Source: Streptomyces longwoodensis | Lineage (GTDB): Bacteria; Actinomycetota; Actinomycetes; Streptomycetales; Streptomycetaceae | Assembly (NCBI RefSeq): GCF_001514125.1 | Contig: NZ_KQ948552.1 | Coordinates: forward strand, 485,401-549,400 | DNA length: 64,000 bases | Reading direction: 5' to 3' | Part shown: positions 52,242-60,637 of the stretch, one piece after another | Position numbering within the stretch: the stretch's first letter is position 1 | How the letters are laid out: every line of letters starts with the position of its first letter | Program-made: the position numbers and the translations under genes | Notes under the pieces: generated by a model | What the model was told of the DNA's origin: nothing | What the model saw: only the letters and a program-made list of their open reading frames with translations | The model's database searches: none

Positions 52242-52430
52242 GCCGACAACTGCCCGCAGGGAGCGGCCGGCTGGCGCATGAGCGCGGGCCGTCACCCCAA
52301 CCATCACGCGGGTCACGTGACTGAAAACCGGCGCCCCGCCTCGGCCGTGACTTGGGAATGGGCCCGGGTCACGGACGACGCCGGGCACTCGGCGGTACTG
52401 TCCTCGCACAGGTGCGGCGAGGGGAGCGGC

Positions 52431-52961
52431 GTGTCGGCGGAGGCCGTGGGCGCACTGGTGGCGGGTCTGGCGCCGGCGTTGAACGCGTGGTCGATGTTCT
52501 ACCTGGCCCGGCAGACCGGAACGGCCACGCGACAGACCGTCGTAGCCATGGAGCAGGCCAAGGTCAGCAACGCCGTGGCGGCTGCCGCCGCGAACGACAC
52601 CGTGCTGCGGTCCTTGCGCGAGGTTCACGCCATGATGCTTCAGCACGAGGGGATGCGCGCCTACTTCTACAGCGACAAGCCGCTGCCCGGGGACGGGCCC
52701 GAGCGCGACCAGGTCCTCACCCTGGGCGAGCTCCTCGCCGACGTACTCGCCAGCGGTGTGCACGTCCACGAACGCATCCCGGACAGCCAAAGCGCCGGCC
52801 CATGGGCGGACTACTGCCGACACACCATCCGCAGCAGCCCGGTACTGCGTCATCTGCTGCACGAACATCCCGCGTGGTGGCCGACCCTTCTGTCGGCACT
52901 ACCGGACCAAGCCCCGAACGCCGGCCTGCGAGGCGTTCCGCCGCAGGCACCGGCGCCCTAG
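52431..52961 (+). CDS. Hypothetical protein, DUF6082-like
   Basis: A 176-residue protein that I take to be of the Streptomyces DUF6082 type. It starts with a hydrophobic N-terminal segment (AVGALVAGLAPALNAWSMFYLA) split by polar residues, then a soluble helical part with LQHEGMRAYFYSDKPLPG, LGELLADVLASGVHVHERIP and WADYCRHTIRSSPVLRHLL, closing with PAWWPTLL. GAGGGGAG precedes the GTG; the frame is open further upstream to 52278. Function is unknown. Confidence 0.72.
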   Translation: MSAEAVGALVAGLAPALNAWSMFYLARQTGTATRQTVVAMEQAKVSNAVAAAAANDTVLRSLREVHAMMLQHEGMRAYFYSDKPLPGDGPERDQVLTLGELLADVLASGVHVHERIPDSQSAGPWADYCRHTIRSSPVLRHLLHEHPAWWPTLLSALPDQAPNAGLRGVPPQAPAP

Positions 52962-53115
52962 GGGGTGTCTTGCCGATCCGGACGACCGCCTCGCCGGGCC
53001 GGCGGCCGCGGTGCCGCCGGCCCGGCAGGCATGGGTGCGACGCGGTAGGGCATCCGGGGTGGGGCGACAGGTCGGGATGCGTCCGTCGACGTCACGGGCG
53101 GAGAAGGGGTGAGAG

Positions 53116-53559
53116 GTGAAGGGTTTCCGCAGCTTCATCCTGCGCGGCAACGTGGTCGACCTGGCGGTCGGCATCGTCATCGGAGCGGCGTTCACCGCCG
53201 TGGTGAACGGCTTCGTCAGCGCCTTCTTGACCCCGCTGGTGGGACTGGCCACCGGCGCCACCGGCGACATGGCCCGCAAGACCTTCACCGTGGGCGCCAC
53301 CAAGTTCCCCTACGGGGCCTTCCTCAACGCGGCGATCAGCTTCCTCCTCGTCGCCAGCGCCCTGTACTTCCTCGTCGTCCTCCCCATCAACAAGCTGCAC
53401 GAACGCCTCGCTCCCCACCACGACGTCCAGGCTCCCAAGCGGGACTGCCCCGAGTGCCTCAGCCCCGTCCCGGCCGAGGCCCGACGCTGCGCCTCCTGCA
53501 CCGTCGCGCTGCCCGCGGTACCCGCCCAGGCCGGGGAGACGACCCAGCGGGCCGGGTGA
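53116..53559 (+). CDS. mscL: Large-conductance mechanosensitive channel with zinc-ribbon tail
   Basis: A 147-residue channel. The first helix region is FILRGNVVDLAVGIVIGAAF with TAVVNGFVSAFLTPLVG, the second is FLNAAISFLLVASALYFLVV. Together these form the pore that opens on osmotic down-shock. The usual C-terminal helical bundle is replaced by a short tail with CPEC (about 112-115) and CASC (about 126-129), a likely zinc ribbon facing the cytoplasm. The GTG start follows AAGGGG. Confidence 0.9.
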   Translation: MKGFRSFILRGNVVDLAVGIVIGAAFTAVVNGFVSAFLTPLVGLATGATGDMARKTFTVGATKFPYGAFLNAAISFLLVASALYFLVVLPINKLHERLAPHHDVQAPKRDCPECLSPVPAEARRCASCTVALPAVPAQAGETTQRAG

Positions 53560-53580
53560 CACCACGCCCTGCCCTGCGGC

Positions 53581-53601
53581 GGTCGACGGTCGACGGTCGA
53601 C
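53581..53601. repeat. Three tandem GGTCGAC units
   Basis: The 7-base unit GGTCGAC is repeated three times without change just after mscL and 20 bases before the chitinase control boxes. Each unit contains the SalI palindrome GTCGAC. It may form alternative hairpins or be a chance microsatellite. Confidence 0.6.
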
Positions 53602-53620
53602 GGCAGGCAAAGACATCGCA

Positions 53621-53655
53621 TGGTCTAGTCCAAAGTGACGGTTGGTCTAGTCCAA
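53621..53655 (+). promoter_or_regulatory. Two direct repeats, DasR-like (dre) chitinase boxes
   Basis: TGGTCTAGTCCAA occurs at 53621-53633 and 53643-53655, a period of 22 bases (two helical turns). Each is close to the TGGTCTAGACCA boxes of Streptomyces chitinase promoters, which bind the N-acetylglucosamine-responsive repressor DasR. The boxes lie 75-109 bases upstream of the chitinase start; TTGACG at 53660 could be the -35. Confidence 0.8.
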
Positions 53656-53729
53656 CTCATTGACGTGACCCCAACACCTCCCAGAGCCTGGGGCGGCTCC
53701 CTCCACCCCACCCCTCCGGGAGGCACGTC

Positions 53730-54950
53730 ATGAGACCCCTTAGGGCCTGTCTGGGCGCGGCGGCGGCCGTCGCACTGGCCGCCGCCGGCGCGACCGCCTT
53801 CGTCGCGGGCAGCGCTTCGGGCGCGACCACCGCGCTCGCCAACCGCTGGTACGCCGCCGCCCCGTACCTGATGCCGCTGGACAACAACCCGCCGGACCCG
53901 GCCGCCATCATGGACGCGACCGGCCTGAAGGCGTTCCAACTGGCCTTCGTCCTGGCCCCCAACGGCGGCGGCTGCTCGCCGACCTGGGACGGTACGGCCC
54001 CCGTCTCCTCCGACACGGCCGTGCAGTCGGTGATCAACACGATCCGCGGCAAGGGCGGCGACGTCTCCGTCTCCATCGGCGGCTACGGCGGCACCAAGCT
54101 CGGCCAGGCCTGCTCCGACCCCGCGTCCACGGCGGCGGCCTACCAGCAGGTCATCACCAAGTACGGGCTGCACGCCATCGACTTCGACCTGGAGGAGCCG
54201 GAGTACGAGAACACCGCGGCCATCCACAACGAGATCGGCGCCGCCAAGATCCTCCAGCAGAACAACCCCGGCCTGTACGTCTCCGTGACGACGGCCGGCA
54301 CCGCGGACGGCACCGGCTGGTTCGGCAAGCAGATGCTGCTGGAGGCCAAGTCCCAGGGATTCACGCCGAACAACTTCTCGATCATGCCGTTCGACGGCGG
54401 CTTCAACGGCGCGGCGAGCCAGACCAGCGCGCTGACCAACTTCAACTCGATCCTGCAGTCGACGTTCGGCTGGGACCAGGCGACCGCCTACGCCCACGAG
54501 GGCTTCTCCGGCATGAACGGCCGCAGCGACACGGGCGAGATCTTCACGCAGGCCGACTTCCAGACGGTGCTGGACTACGCCACCAGCCACCACATGGACC
54601 GGTTCACGTTCTGGTCGCTGAACCGGGACCGGCAGTGCAGTCCTCCCGACAACGGCGGCCGTACGTCCGGCACTTGCTCGAGCGTCGCCCAGAACTCCTG
54701 GGACTTCGCCGCGTACTCGGTGAAGTTCGCGGGCGCCACCCCGCCGACCACCCCTCCCACCTCGACGCCGACGCCCACGCCCACGCCGACCTCCACCTCC
54801 TGCAAGACGGCATGGAGTGCATCGGCGGTGTACACCGCGGGCAACGAGGTCTCCTACGGCAAGCACAACTGGAAGGCCAAGTGGTGGACCCAGAACGAGG
54901 TGCCCGGCGCCTCGCAGTGGGGCCCGTGGCAGGACGAGGGCGCCTGCTGA
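53730..54950 (+). CDS. Secreted chitinase, GH18 with C-terminal CBM5/12
   Basis: A 406-residue secreted enzyme. A signal peptide (about 1-30, ending ASGA) is followed by a GH18 barrel (about 35-335) and a Thr/Pro linker, then a chitin-binding CBM5/12 (about 358-406, with AWSASAVYTAGNEVSYGKHN and AKWWTQNEVPG). The catalytic motif reads HAIDFDLE, so the first Asp of DxxDxDxE is missing while the catalytic Glu and two Asp are kept. GGGAGG precedes the ATG. Control by DasR-like boxes fits chitin/GlcNAc response. Confidence 0.92.
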   Translation: MRPLRACLGAAAAVALAAAGATAFVAGSASGATTALANRWYAAAPYLMPLDNNPPDPAAIMDATGLKAFQLAFVLAPNGGGCSPTWDGTAPVSSDTAVQSVINTIRGKGGDVSVSIGGYGGTKLGQACSDPASTAAAYQQVITKYGLHAIDFDLEEPEYENTAAIHNEIGAAKILQQNNPGLYVSVTTAGTADGTGWFGKQMLLEAKSQGFTPNNFSIMPFDGGFNGAASQTSALTNFNSILQSTFGWDQATAYAHEGFSGMNGRSDTGEIFTQADFQTVLDYATSHHMDRFTFWSLNRDRQCSPPDNGGRTSGTCSSVAQNSWDFAAYSVKFAGATPPTTPPTSTPTPTPTPTSTSCKTAWSASAVYTAGNEVSYGKHNWKAKWWTQNEVPGASQWGPWQDEGAC

Positions 54951-55017
54951 ACCACGCCCGCGGGGAGGGCCCTGGACCACCGCCGTCGCACTGCCCCTGC
55001 CCCTGGCCCTGGCCGGC

Positions 55018-55596
55018 TCAGGAGTAGGTCATCGGGCAGCCGTTCCGCAGGCAGTACTGCGCGGCGCGCAGGTAGAACGCCACGTAGAAGGCCGCGTCCA
55101 GGTCCTCCGCCCAGGGTCCCGGCCACACCTGCGCGGCCCGTTCGGCCTCGCCCTCGAGGAACCACAGGCTCAGGGCGAGGTTCTCGCCGGCCGGTATCGC
55201 GTCCACGGGCAGTGCGATGGCAGCGGCCAACCGCTCGGCCAGGGCGAGCACCCGCGCGGCCCCGGCGACCGTCGTCTCGTCGCCGGAGTACGCGGTGCCG
55301 ACGGGGAGGACGATCTCCTCCTCCAGCGCGAGGGGCACCAGCACGCTCCAGTCGAGCAGGGTCGACAGTTCTGCGTCGGTCAGGTGCGTCGTGCACAGCG
55401 CCACGAAGCCGTCCATGGACGGGCTCACCTTCTCCTCGAACCAGCCCGGCGCCTCCCGCACGGCCTCCTGCGGCTCGTAAGGGGGCAGCCCGCGCCGCTC
55501 CAACTCGGTGTCGAGCGCGGCGGCGACGTCCCCGTACCCGTCCTCCCCCGGTTGCGACCAGTCCTGCGCGGCGACACTCACCAGATAGATACCCAT
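55018..55596 (-). CDS. Hypothetical protein
   Basis: A 192-residue soluble acidic protein that I do not recognise as a named family. It begins MGIYLVSVAAQDWSQPGED and contains the hydrophobic helix GAARVLALAERLAAAIALPV and a conserved-looking end (AFYLRAAQYCLRNGCPM). TACGTT lies 6 bases before the ATG, so a leaderless start is likely. It is convergent to the chitinase and has codon use like its neighbours, so it is probably real. Confidence 0.75.
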   Translation of the reverse strand: MGIYLVSVAAQDWSQPGEDGYGDVAAALDTELERRGLPPYEPQEAVREAPGWFEEKVSPSMDGFVALCTTHLTDAELSTLLDWSVLVPLALEEEIVLPVGTAYSGDETTVAGAARVLALAERLAAAIALPVDAIPAGENLALSLWFLEGEAERAAQVWPGPWAEDLDAAFYVAFYLRAAQYCLRNGCPMTYS

Positions 55597-55635
55597 GACC
55601 GCAACGTACCGGCCACCACCGACAACGTCCGCGTC

Positions 55636-55974
55636 TCAAAGGCTCGGAGTCGGCAGGACGGTCTCCAGTGAAGCCGGGAGAGGGCAGGCGAGGTCCCACG
55701 TCCGGGCCTCCATCCGCTGCCACACCTCTGCCCAGTCCGTCGGGCACGAGAGGGAAGGCGTCGGCGCCGCGACGGCCGGCGATCCGGATTCAGTGGCCGT
55801 ACCCGAAGGCCGGGGCGCCACCGGATGGCACTCCACCTCGTAGGCGCCACCGGTGCACTCGGTGTCCAACTCACCGCTGGAACAAGCGGACAGACCGAAC
55901 ACCAGGGCGGCCGAGACGACAACGACGGCGCCCGTGGCCCTCGCCGCACGCGGCCGGTAACGCTTGCTCGTCAC
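55636..55974 (-). CDS. Small putative lipoprotein
   Basis: A 112-residue protein with an N-terminal signal (basic start, hydrophobic core VVVVSAALVFG) and lipobox LSAC, so Cys 31 should be lipidated and the protein anchored outside. The mature part is short, has a Pro/Ser/Thr stretch and four more cysteines. GAGGGGCC precedes the GTG. No family is recognised. Confidence 0.78.
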   Translation of the reverse strand: MTSKRYRPRAARATGAVVVVSAALVFGLSACSSGELDTECTGGAYEVECHPVAPRPSGTATESGSPAVAAPTPSLSCPTDWAEVWQRMEARTWDLACPLPASLETVLPTPSL

Positions 55975-56209
55975 GTCCGGCCCCTCGGTCCGTACGACAA
56001 CAGGACGGAACGGTCATTGTGGCGCACCGGGCGAGGACCACACACCGGCGAGAACCAGCCACCGGATGCAGGGCGCAGCGAGGACCGGCCCGCCTCCCCT
56101 TAACCCGGATACGCGCCGTTCGTGCTTCCGCGCGCCCCTCCTGCCCGGAGCGCGAAGCTGCCACCATCACCCTGCTCGGCTGACGGCCACGGCGACGGGG
56201 GGGGGACGC

Positions 56210-57076
56210 ATGACGCGGCGATGGCTGGTGACGGGGTGCTCCTCGGGGCTCGGACGGGCGCTGGCGGACGCCGCCGCGGAGGCCGGCGACCTGGTGATCG
56301 CCACGGCCCGCAGACCCGCCACCCTGAACGACCTGGTCGACCGCTACCCCGACCGGTTGTCGACGGTGGCGCTGGACGTGTGCGACGCCGACCAGTGCGA
56401 AGCGGCGGTCGCCCACGCGGTGGACCGCTTCGGCGGCGTCGACGTACTGGTGAACAACGCCGGATCGGGACTGTTCGGCGCGGTCGAGGAAGTATCCGAC
56501 GACGAACTACGCGAGCAACTCGAAGTACTGACGGTCGCACCATGGCGACTCACCCGCCTGACGCTCCCCCTGATGCGCCGTCAGGGCTACGGCCACATCG
56601 TCAACGTCTCCTCGATCGCCGGCCGCATAGGACTGCCGGGCCTCTCCGCCTACGTGGCGGGCAAGTACGCACTGGAGGGCATGAGCCAGGCCCTCGCGGC
56701 GGAGGTCGCCCCCTTCGGCATCCGGGTGCACGCGGTCGAGCCCGGCGGCTTCGCCACCCGCTACGGCACCTCACTGACCGAGGCCGCCCACCGCATCCCG
56801 GCCTACGCGCAAAGCACCGGAGACGTCGAGGCGGGCCTACGCGGCATGTCCACCAACCCCGACCTGACCCACCCCGAAGTCTTTGCCCACCACGTCCTAC
56901 GCCTGGTGGCGTCACCCACGGCCCCCTTGCGCGTACCGATCGGCGCGGACGCCTACACCTTCCTGGAAGCGGCCGAGGCCGCGGGCACCGCCGAACTGGC
57001 GGCAGCACAGGCCTTCATCGAGGACTCGGCCGAGCGCCCAGCGACATATACGGCACCCGTGACACCCACCGCGTGA
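56210..57076 (+). CDS. Short-chain dehydrogenase/reductase
   Basis: A 288-residue classical SDR with TGCSSGLG (8-15), NNAG, VNVSSIAGRIG and YVAGK as cofactor and catalytic motifs. The extended C-terminus (about 190-288) resembles the SDR group that includes ketoreductase-like and retinol-type oxidoreductases. A run of nine G residues (56197-56205) sits where the ribosome site should be and may serve as it. Substrate is unknown. Confidence 0.88.
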   Translation: MTRRWLVTGCSSGLGRALADAAAEAGDLVIATARRPATLNDLVDRYPDRLSTVALDVCDADQCEAAVAHAVDRFGGVDVLVNNAGSGLFGAVEEVSDDELREQLEVLTVAPWRLTRLTLPLMRRQGYGHIVNVSSIAGRIGLPGLSAYVAGKYALEGMSQALAAEVAPFGIRVHAVEPGGFATRYGTSLTEAAHRIPAYAQSTGDVEAGLRGMSTNPDLTHPEVFAHHVLRLVASPTAPLRVPIGADAYTFLEAAEAAGTAELAAAQAFIEDSAERPATYTAPVTPTA

Positions 57077-57530
57077 CAACGGCGGGCGCGGTGAACCCGG
57101 CGCCCGCCTCCTCCGTGTCAACACGGGCCTTCACCCTGCCGACGGCCGCGATCATCGGCGAAGTCGCCGCGCGATGCCGGACCCCACGCCCCTGCCCAGC
57201 GAGTACCGACCGCGGGGCTGACACCTGCTCATGTCACAGCGCTGTAGCGGTAGAGCCGACCGTGGTCGCGCCACCCCTGCATCTTGCCGTCGGTTCCGCG
57301 CACGAAGTCGGAGCGCGTGCCGACCGGCCGGCTCTCGTCATCCAGACGACACAGTTACAAGAAGCCGGACCACCGGTCGTCACTCCGACACACTGAGCAC
57401 GGCTCTGGCCGCGCACCACTCCATGGGCCGGCAAGCCGCAAGTACTCAGCTGGAGCGTAGCGATGCGCCGTAGTCGTCGCTTTGGCGGAGCACGGTGACG
57501 GGGGCCGCAGCTGCCGGCCACACCTGGAAG
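57077..57530. other. Gene-poor region
   Basis: About 450 bases with lower GC and more stop codons than the surroundings. Short open frames show no family features. A perfect 10-bp palindrome ACAGCGCTGT is at 57236-57245. This looks like decayed DNA next to the gene remnant at 57531-57736. Confidence 0.5.
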
Positions 57531-57736
57531 GGGCGGTCTCGTGCAGGGTGACGGTGACCTCCACGTCGCCGGTGTGGATGCCGGTGCGGATGTACGCGGC
57601 GCCGTCCGCGACCTCGACGAGCCCCGTTGTGCTCGCATGCCAGATCCGCGGCGACGGGTCCCTCCTAATCGCTGATCTTGAACTGGTGGTAGTGGACTGG
57701 GACTTGCCTATTGCCCCGTTCGACCTCGCCGCTCAT
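57531..57736 (-). pseudogene. Remnant of a small gene (broken)
   Basis: On the minus strand, an AAGGG-preceded ATG at 57736 starts MSGEVERGNRQVPVHYHQF and hits a TAG at 57665-57667. Continuing in another frame the DNA reads PSPRIWHASTTGLVEVADGA and then a regular beta-type sequence TGIHTGDVEVTVTLHE before losing sense near 57531. This looks like one small ORF broken by a frameshift and stop. I believe intact versions occur in other Streptomyces, but could not check. Function is unknown. Confidence 0.5.
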
Positions 57737-57761
57737 GCGCATCCCTTCGTCGGAGTTCCTG

Positions 57762-57860
57762 CTACTTGACCCACGCCACGTAGCGATTCTTCTTGATGAT
57801 GCGGTTGCGGACGTAGAAGTCGGCCAGCGCGAGAGTGGCCGGATAAGCGACGCTGTGTAG
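57762..57860 (-). pseudogene. Possible 3' end of a truncated gene
   Basis: A short minus-strand frame ends ADFYVRNRIIKKNRYVAWVK at a TAG (57762-57764), 23 bases upstream of the remnant at 57736. The composition is unlike a shadow frame of a Streptomyces gene. Its 5' part would run into the tetR gene that starts at 57870, so a deletion or insertion boundary may lie here. Confidence 0.3.
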
Positions 57861-57869
57861 GGTGACGCC

Positions 57870-58490
57870 GTGGCGAGGGTCCGGTTGAGCGTGGCCGAGC
57901 GGCGTGGGGAGTTGCTGCGGGCGGCCATCGAGCAGATCGAGCAGCGGGGTGCGGCGGCGGTCAGGATCGCCGACGTGGCCTCGGCGCTCGGCGTGAGCAA
58001 CGCGCTGGTGCTCTACCACTTCTCGACCAAGGAGAAGCTGGTCGCCGCCGCGTTCGCCCAGGCCGCCGAGGACGACCTCGCCCATCTGCGCGGGCTGCTC
58101 GGGCGTCGTACGACGGCCCTGCGGCGGCTGCGGGCGGCGGTGCGCTGGTACGCGCCCACGGGCCCGGCCAAGGGCTGGCGGCTGTGGATCGAGGGGTGGG
58201 CGGTGTCGTTGCGCGAGCCCGCGCTGCGCGAGGTGGCCCAGGACCTGGACCGGGCGTGGAAGGCGGCTCTCGCCGAGGTGGTCGCCGAGGGCGTCGCGGC
58301 GGGCGAGTTCACCTGCCCCGACCCGGCCGCCACCGCGCTGCGGCTCACGGCGCTGCTCGACGGCCTCGCCGTCCAGCTGACGTCCTACGGCGGCGCGGTG
58401 TCACGCACCCGTGCGCAGGAGTGGGTCGAGGAGGCGCTGGCCCGCGAACTCGGCCTGGCCGCAACGGCGTCGGGCAGCCGGGAGGGCTGA
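57870..58490 (+). CDS. TetR family regulator (BetI-like C-terminal domain)
   Basis: A 206-residue TetR protein. Helix-turn-helix: LLRAAIEQIEQRGAAAVRI and LGVSNALVLYHFSTKEKLV. The C-terminal domain, with WRLWIEGWAVSLREPALREV and LRLTALLDGLAVQLTSY, is of the BetI/TetR_C_6 kind. The GTG lies 6 bases after TAGGGT (57858-57863), consistent with a leaderless mRNA. Its partner gene is not obvious; the divergent side holds only remnants. Confidence 0.9.
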   Translation: MARVRLSVAERRGELLRAAIEQIEQRGAAAVRIADVASALGVSNALVLYHFSTKEKLVAAAFAQAAEDDLAHLRGLLGRRTTALRRLRAAVRWYAPTGPAKGWRLWIEGWAVSLREPALREVAQDLDRAWKAALAEVVAEGVAAGEFTCPDPAATALRLTALLDGLAVQLTSYGGAVSRTRAQEWVEEALARELGLAATASGSREG

Positions 58491-58496
58491 GCAGCC

Positions 58497-58644
58497 CGGA
58501 CGCGTGGCACTCCCGGCGGAAGCTGCCCAGGACGCGTGGCACTCCCCGGCGGGAGCTGCCCGTGACGCGTGGCGCTCAGAAGCGCATCGGCGGCGTCGCC
58601 GGCGGGAGCGACCCGGAACGCGTGGCACTCCCCCGGCGGAGAGG
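58497..58644. repeat. Degenerate ~32-bp tandem repeats
   Basis: Four copies of a unit of the form GACGCGTGGCACTCCC-CGGCGGGAGC-TGCCC run in tandem (starts near 58498, 58530, 58563 and 58617; the third is longer because of an insertion). Each unit holds the palindrome ACGCGT and a small hairpin CTCCC-CGGC-GGGAG. They fill the gap between tetR and the converging SGNH hydrolase gene. Confidence 0.7.
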
Positions 58645-58676
58645 GCCACACGTCCGCGAGCCGTACCCTGCGGCCT

Positions 58677-59495
58677 TCAGGCCACCGTCGCGATCCGCAC
58701 CCTGATGTCGTCCGGCGACAGCGCTCCCTTGGCGGTCACGTGGTCGCCCGAGGACTCGCCGCGCAGCCTGCGCCCGATCCACGGCACCAGGTACTCGCGC
58801 GCCCAGTGCACGTCGTCTCGGCGGACCTCGAAGGTGCCGCGGGGCGGCAGCGGCGGCCAGGGCTGTTCCGGGTCGGCCGGCACCGGGAGGCCGAGGGCCT
58901 GTCCGGCGCGCAGCGCCACGCGCGTGTGCCCCTCCGGGGACAGGTGCAGCCGGTCGTGGTCCCAGGCCCGGCGGTCGCGCACCGACCTCAGCGACCACAG
59001 GTCGAGCACCGGACAGCCGTAGCGGTCGGCGACGGCGCGCACGTGTCCGTTGTAAGTGGCGATCTTGCCGCGCAGGTGCCGGAGCACCGGGACGCCACGG
59101 GTGTCGAAGCCGGTGGTCACCAGGACGGTGCCGGCCACGGCGGTCAGGGCCGCGATCGCGCGCTCGAACCGCTCGGCGACCTCGTCGGGGTCGGTGCCCG
59201 GGCGGATGATGTCGTTGCCGCCCGCGCAGAACGACACCAGGTCGGGCGCGAGACGGACCGCCTGCGGGACCTGGTCGGCCACGATCTGGTCGAGCAGCTT
59301 CCCGCGCACGGCGAGGTTGGTGTAGGTGAAGTCGCCCTCGGGCCGCCGGTCGGCGAGGAGCACCGCGAGCCGGTCGGCCCAGCCGACGAACGCACCGTCG
59401 GGTCCGGGGTCGCCGACGCCCTCGGTGAAGCTGTCGCCCACCGCCACGTACGACCCGATCACTGATCTGCTGTCACTCTTCGAATCGTCTGCCAC
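58677..59495 (-). CDS. SGNH/GDSL hydrolase
   Basis: A 272-residue esterase/lipase-type enzyme. Block I is VAVGDSFTEGVGD (catalytic Ser), block II LAVRGKLLDQI (Gly), block III FCAGGNDII (Asn) and block V DHDRLHLSPEGHTRV (Asp and His). There is no signal peptide. The GTG at 59495 has AAGGAGGAT upstream, although the spacing is long. Substrate is unknown. It is convergent to the repeats. Confidence 0.92.
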   Translation of the reverse strand: MADDSKSDSRSVIGSYVAVGDSFTEGVGDPGPDGAFVGWADRLAVLLADRRPEGDFTYTNLAVRGKLLDQIVADQVPQAVRLAPDLVSFCAGGNDIIRPGTDPDEVAERFERAIAALTAVAGTVLVTTGFDTRGVPVLRHLRGKIATYNGHVRAVADRYGCPVLDLWSLRSVRDRRAWDHDRLHLSPEGHTRVALRAGQALGLPVPADPEQPWPPLPPRGTFEVRRDDVHWAREYLVPWIGRRLRGESSGDHVTAKGALSPDDIRVRIATVA

Positions 59496-59637
59496 GTCAG
59501 GTGATGATCCTCCTTCGAATGTGACCTACGCGACCGTAAGCGGGGGTTGACGGGCGGTGAGATAAGACACCCCTAAAGAGTTTGCCAACCGGGGAATAAG
59601 CGACCCGGACGGAAAGCTGCGTTTCCTGACGTGGATA

Positions 59638-59679
59638 CACCGAAGGCCGGACCCAGGGGATGGGGCCCGGCCTTCGGTG
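59638..59679 (-). terminator. Hairpin terminator after the LysM-M23 gene
   Basis: A perfect 13-bp stem (CACCGAAGGCCGG with CCGGCCTTCGGTG) encloses a 16-base loop, 27 bases downstream of the peptidase stop. No T-run follows on the minus strand. The likely stop for the riboswitch-controlled transcript. Confidence 0.75.
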
Positions 59680-59705
59680 GCGTGGGGGTGGTGCGACCCG
59701 GCGGG

Positions 59706-60620
59706 TCAGCCGACGGTGACGCCGTGGGCGCGCAGGTAGGCGACCGGGTCCACGTCGGAGCCGTAGTCCGGCGTGGTGCGGATCTCGAAGTGCAGGTGCG
59801 GGCCGGTCACGTTGCCGGTGGCACCGGACAGGCCGACCTGCTGGCCCTCGGTCACGGTCTGGCCGGCCGAGACGGAGAGCTGCGAGAGGTGGGCGTACTG
59901 GGCGTAGTAGCCGTCGTTCAGCTTGATGACGACCTGGTTGCCGTACGCGCCGCCCCAGCCGGCGGAGACGACGGTGCCCGCGGCGACGGCCTTGAGGGAC
60001 GTGCCGGTCGGGACGACGAAGTCGACACCGGTGTGGTAGCCGCTGGACCACATGCTGCCGGCCGTGTGGTAGGCGGTACCGACGGTGCCGCCGGCGACCG
60101 GGAGCGTGTAGCCGGAGGAGCTGCCGGTGGTGTCGGCGGCCTGGGTGGCCGTCTTCTGCTCGGCCGGCTTCTCGGCGGGGGCCGAGGACTTGGCCGAGGA
60201 CTTCGGGGCGGAGGACTTCGGGGCGGAGCCCTTCGACCCGGTCGAGGAGCCGGTCGCGGCCTTCTTGCCGAGCGACAGCTTCAGACCCGGGTGGATCAGC
60301 GACGGGTTGTCGCCGATGGCCTCGCGGTTGTCCTGGTACAGCTTCTGCCAGCCGCCGGAGACGTGCTGCTCGGCGGCGATCTTCGACAGGTAGTCGCCGG
60401 ACCGGACCGTGTAGGTCGTGCGGGCGGCGGACTTCTGGTGCGCGTCGGCCTGCTGCGGCGCGGCGGAGACCGACTGCGCGGCCGACTGGGCCGGAGCGGC
60501 GTGGGCGCCGGTGGCCCCCATCAGCGGGAGGGCGAGCGCGGCGCCGCCGGTTCCGGCGACGGCGAGGGAACGGGTGAAACGCTGCATCTTGGGACGGCGG
60601 TGCTTACCCTTCGCGGGCAT
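59706..60620 (-). CDS. Secreted LysM-M23 peptidase
   Basis: A 304-residue secreted cell-wall hydrolase. The signal peptide (about 1-41) ends GATGAHA. One LysM peptidoglycan-binding domain follows (about 68-117, TYTVRSGDYLSKIA), then a Ser/Ala/Lys linker, then the zinc endopeptidase M23 (about 195-300) with YHTGVDFVVPTG and GPHLHFEIRT metal motifs. GGAGAGGA precedes ATG 60620, directly after the c-di-AMP riboswitch aptamer. Expected role: cleaving peptidoglycan cross-links during growth or germination. The frame is open upstream across the riboswitch only by chance. Confidence 0.93.
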   Translation of the reverse strand: MPAKGKHRRPKMQRFTRSLAVAGTGGAALALPLMGATGAHAAPAQSAAQSVSAAPQQADAHQKSAARTTYTVRSGDYLSKIAAEQHVSGGWQKLYQDNREAIGDNPSLIHPGLKLSLGKKAATGSSTGSKGSAPKSSAPKSSAKSSAPAEKPAEQKTATQAADTTGSSSGYTLPVAGGTVGTAYHTAGSMWSSGYHTGVDFVVPTGTSLKAVAAGTVVSAGWGGAYGNQVVIKLNDGYYAQYAHLSQLSVSAGQTVTEGQQVGLSGATGNVTGPHLHFEIRTTPDYGSDVDPVAYLRAHGVTVG

Positions 60621-60637
60621 GGCGAATTCCTCTCCGG

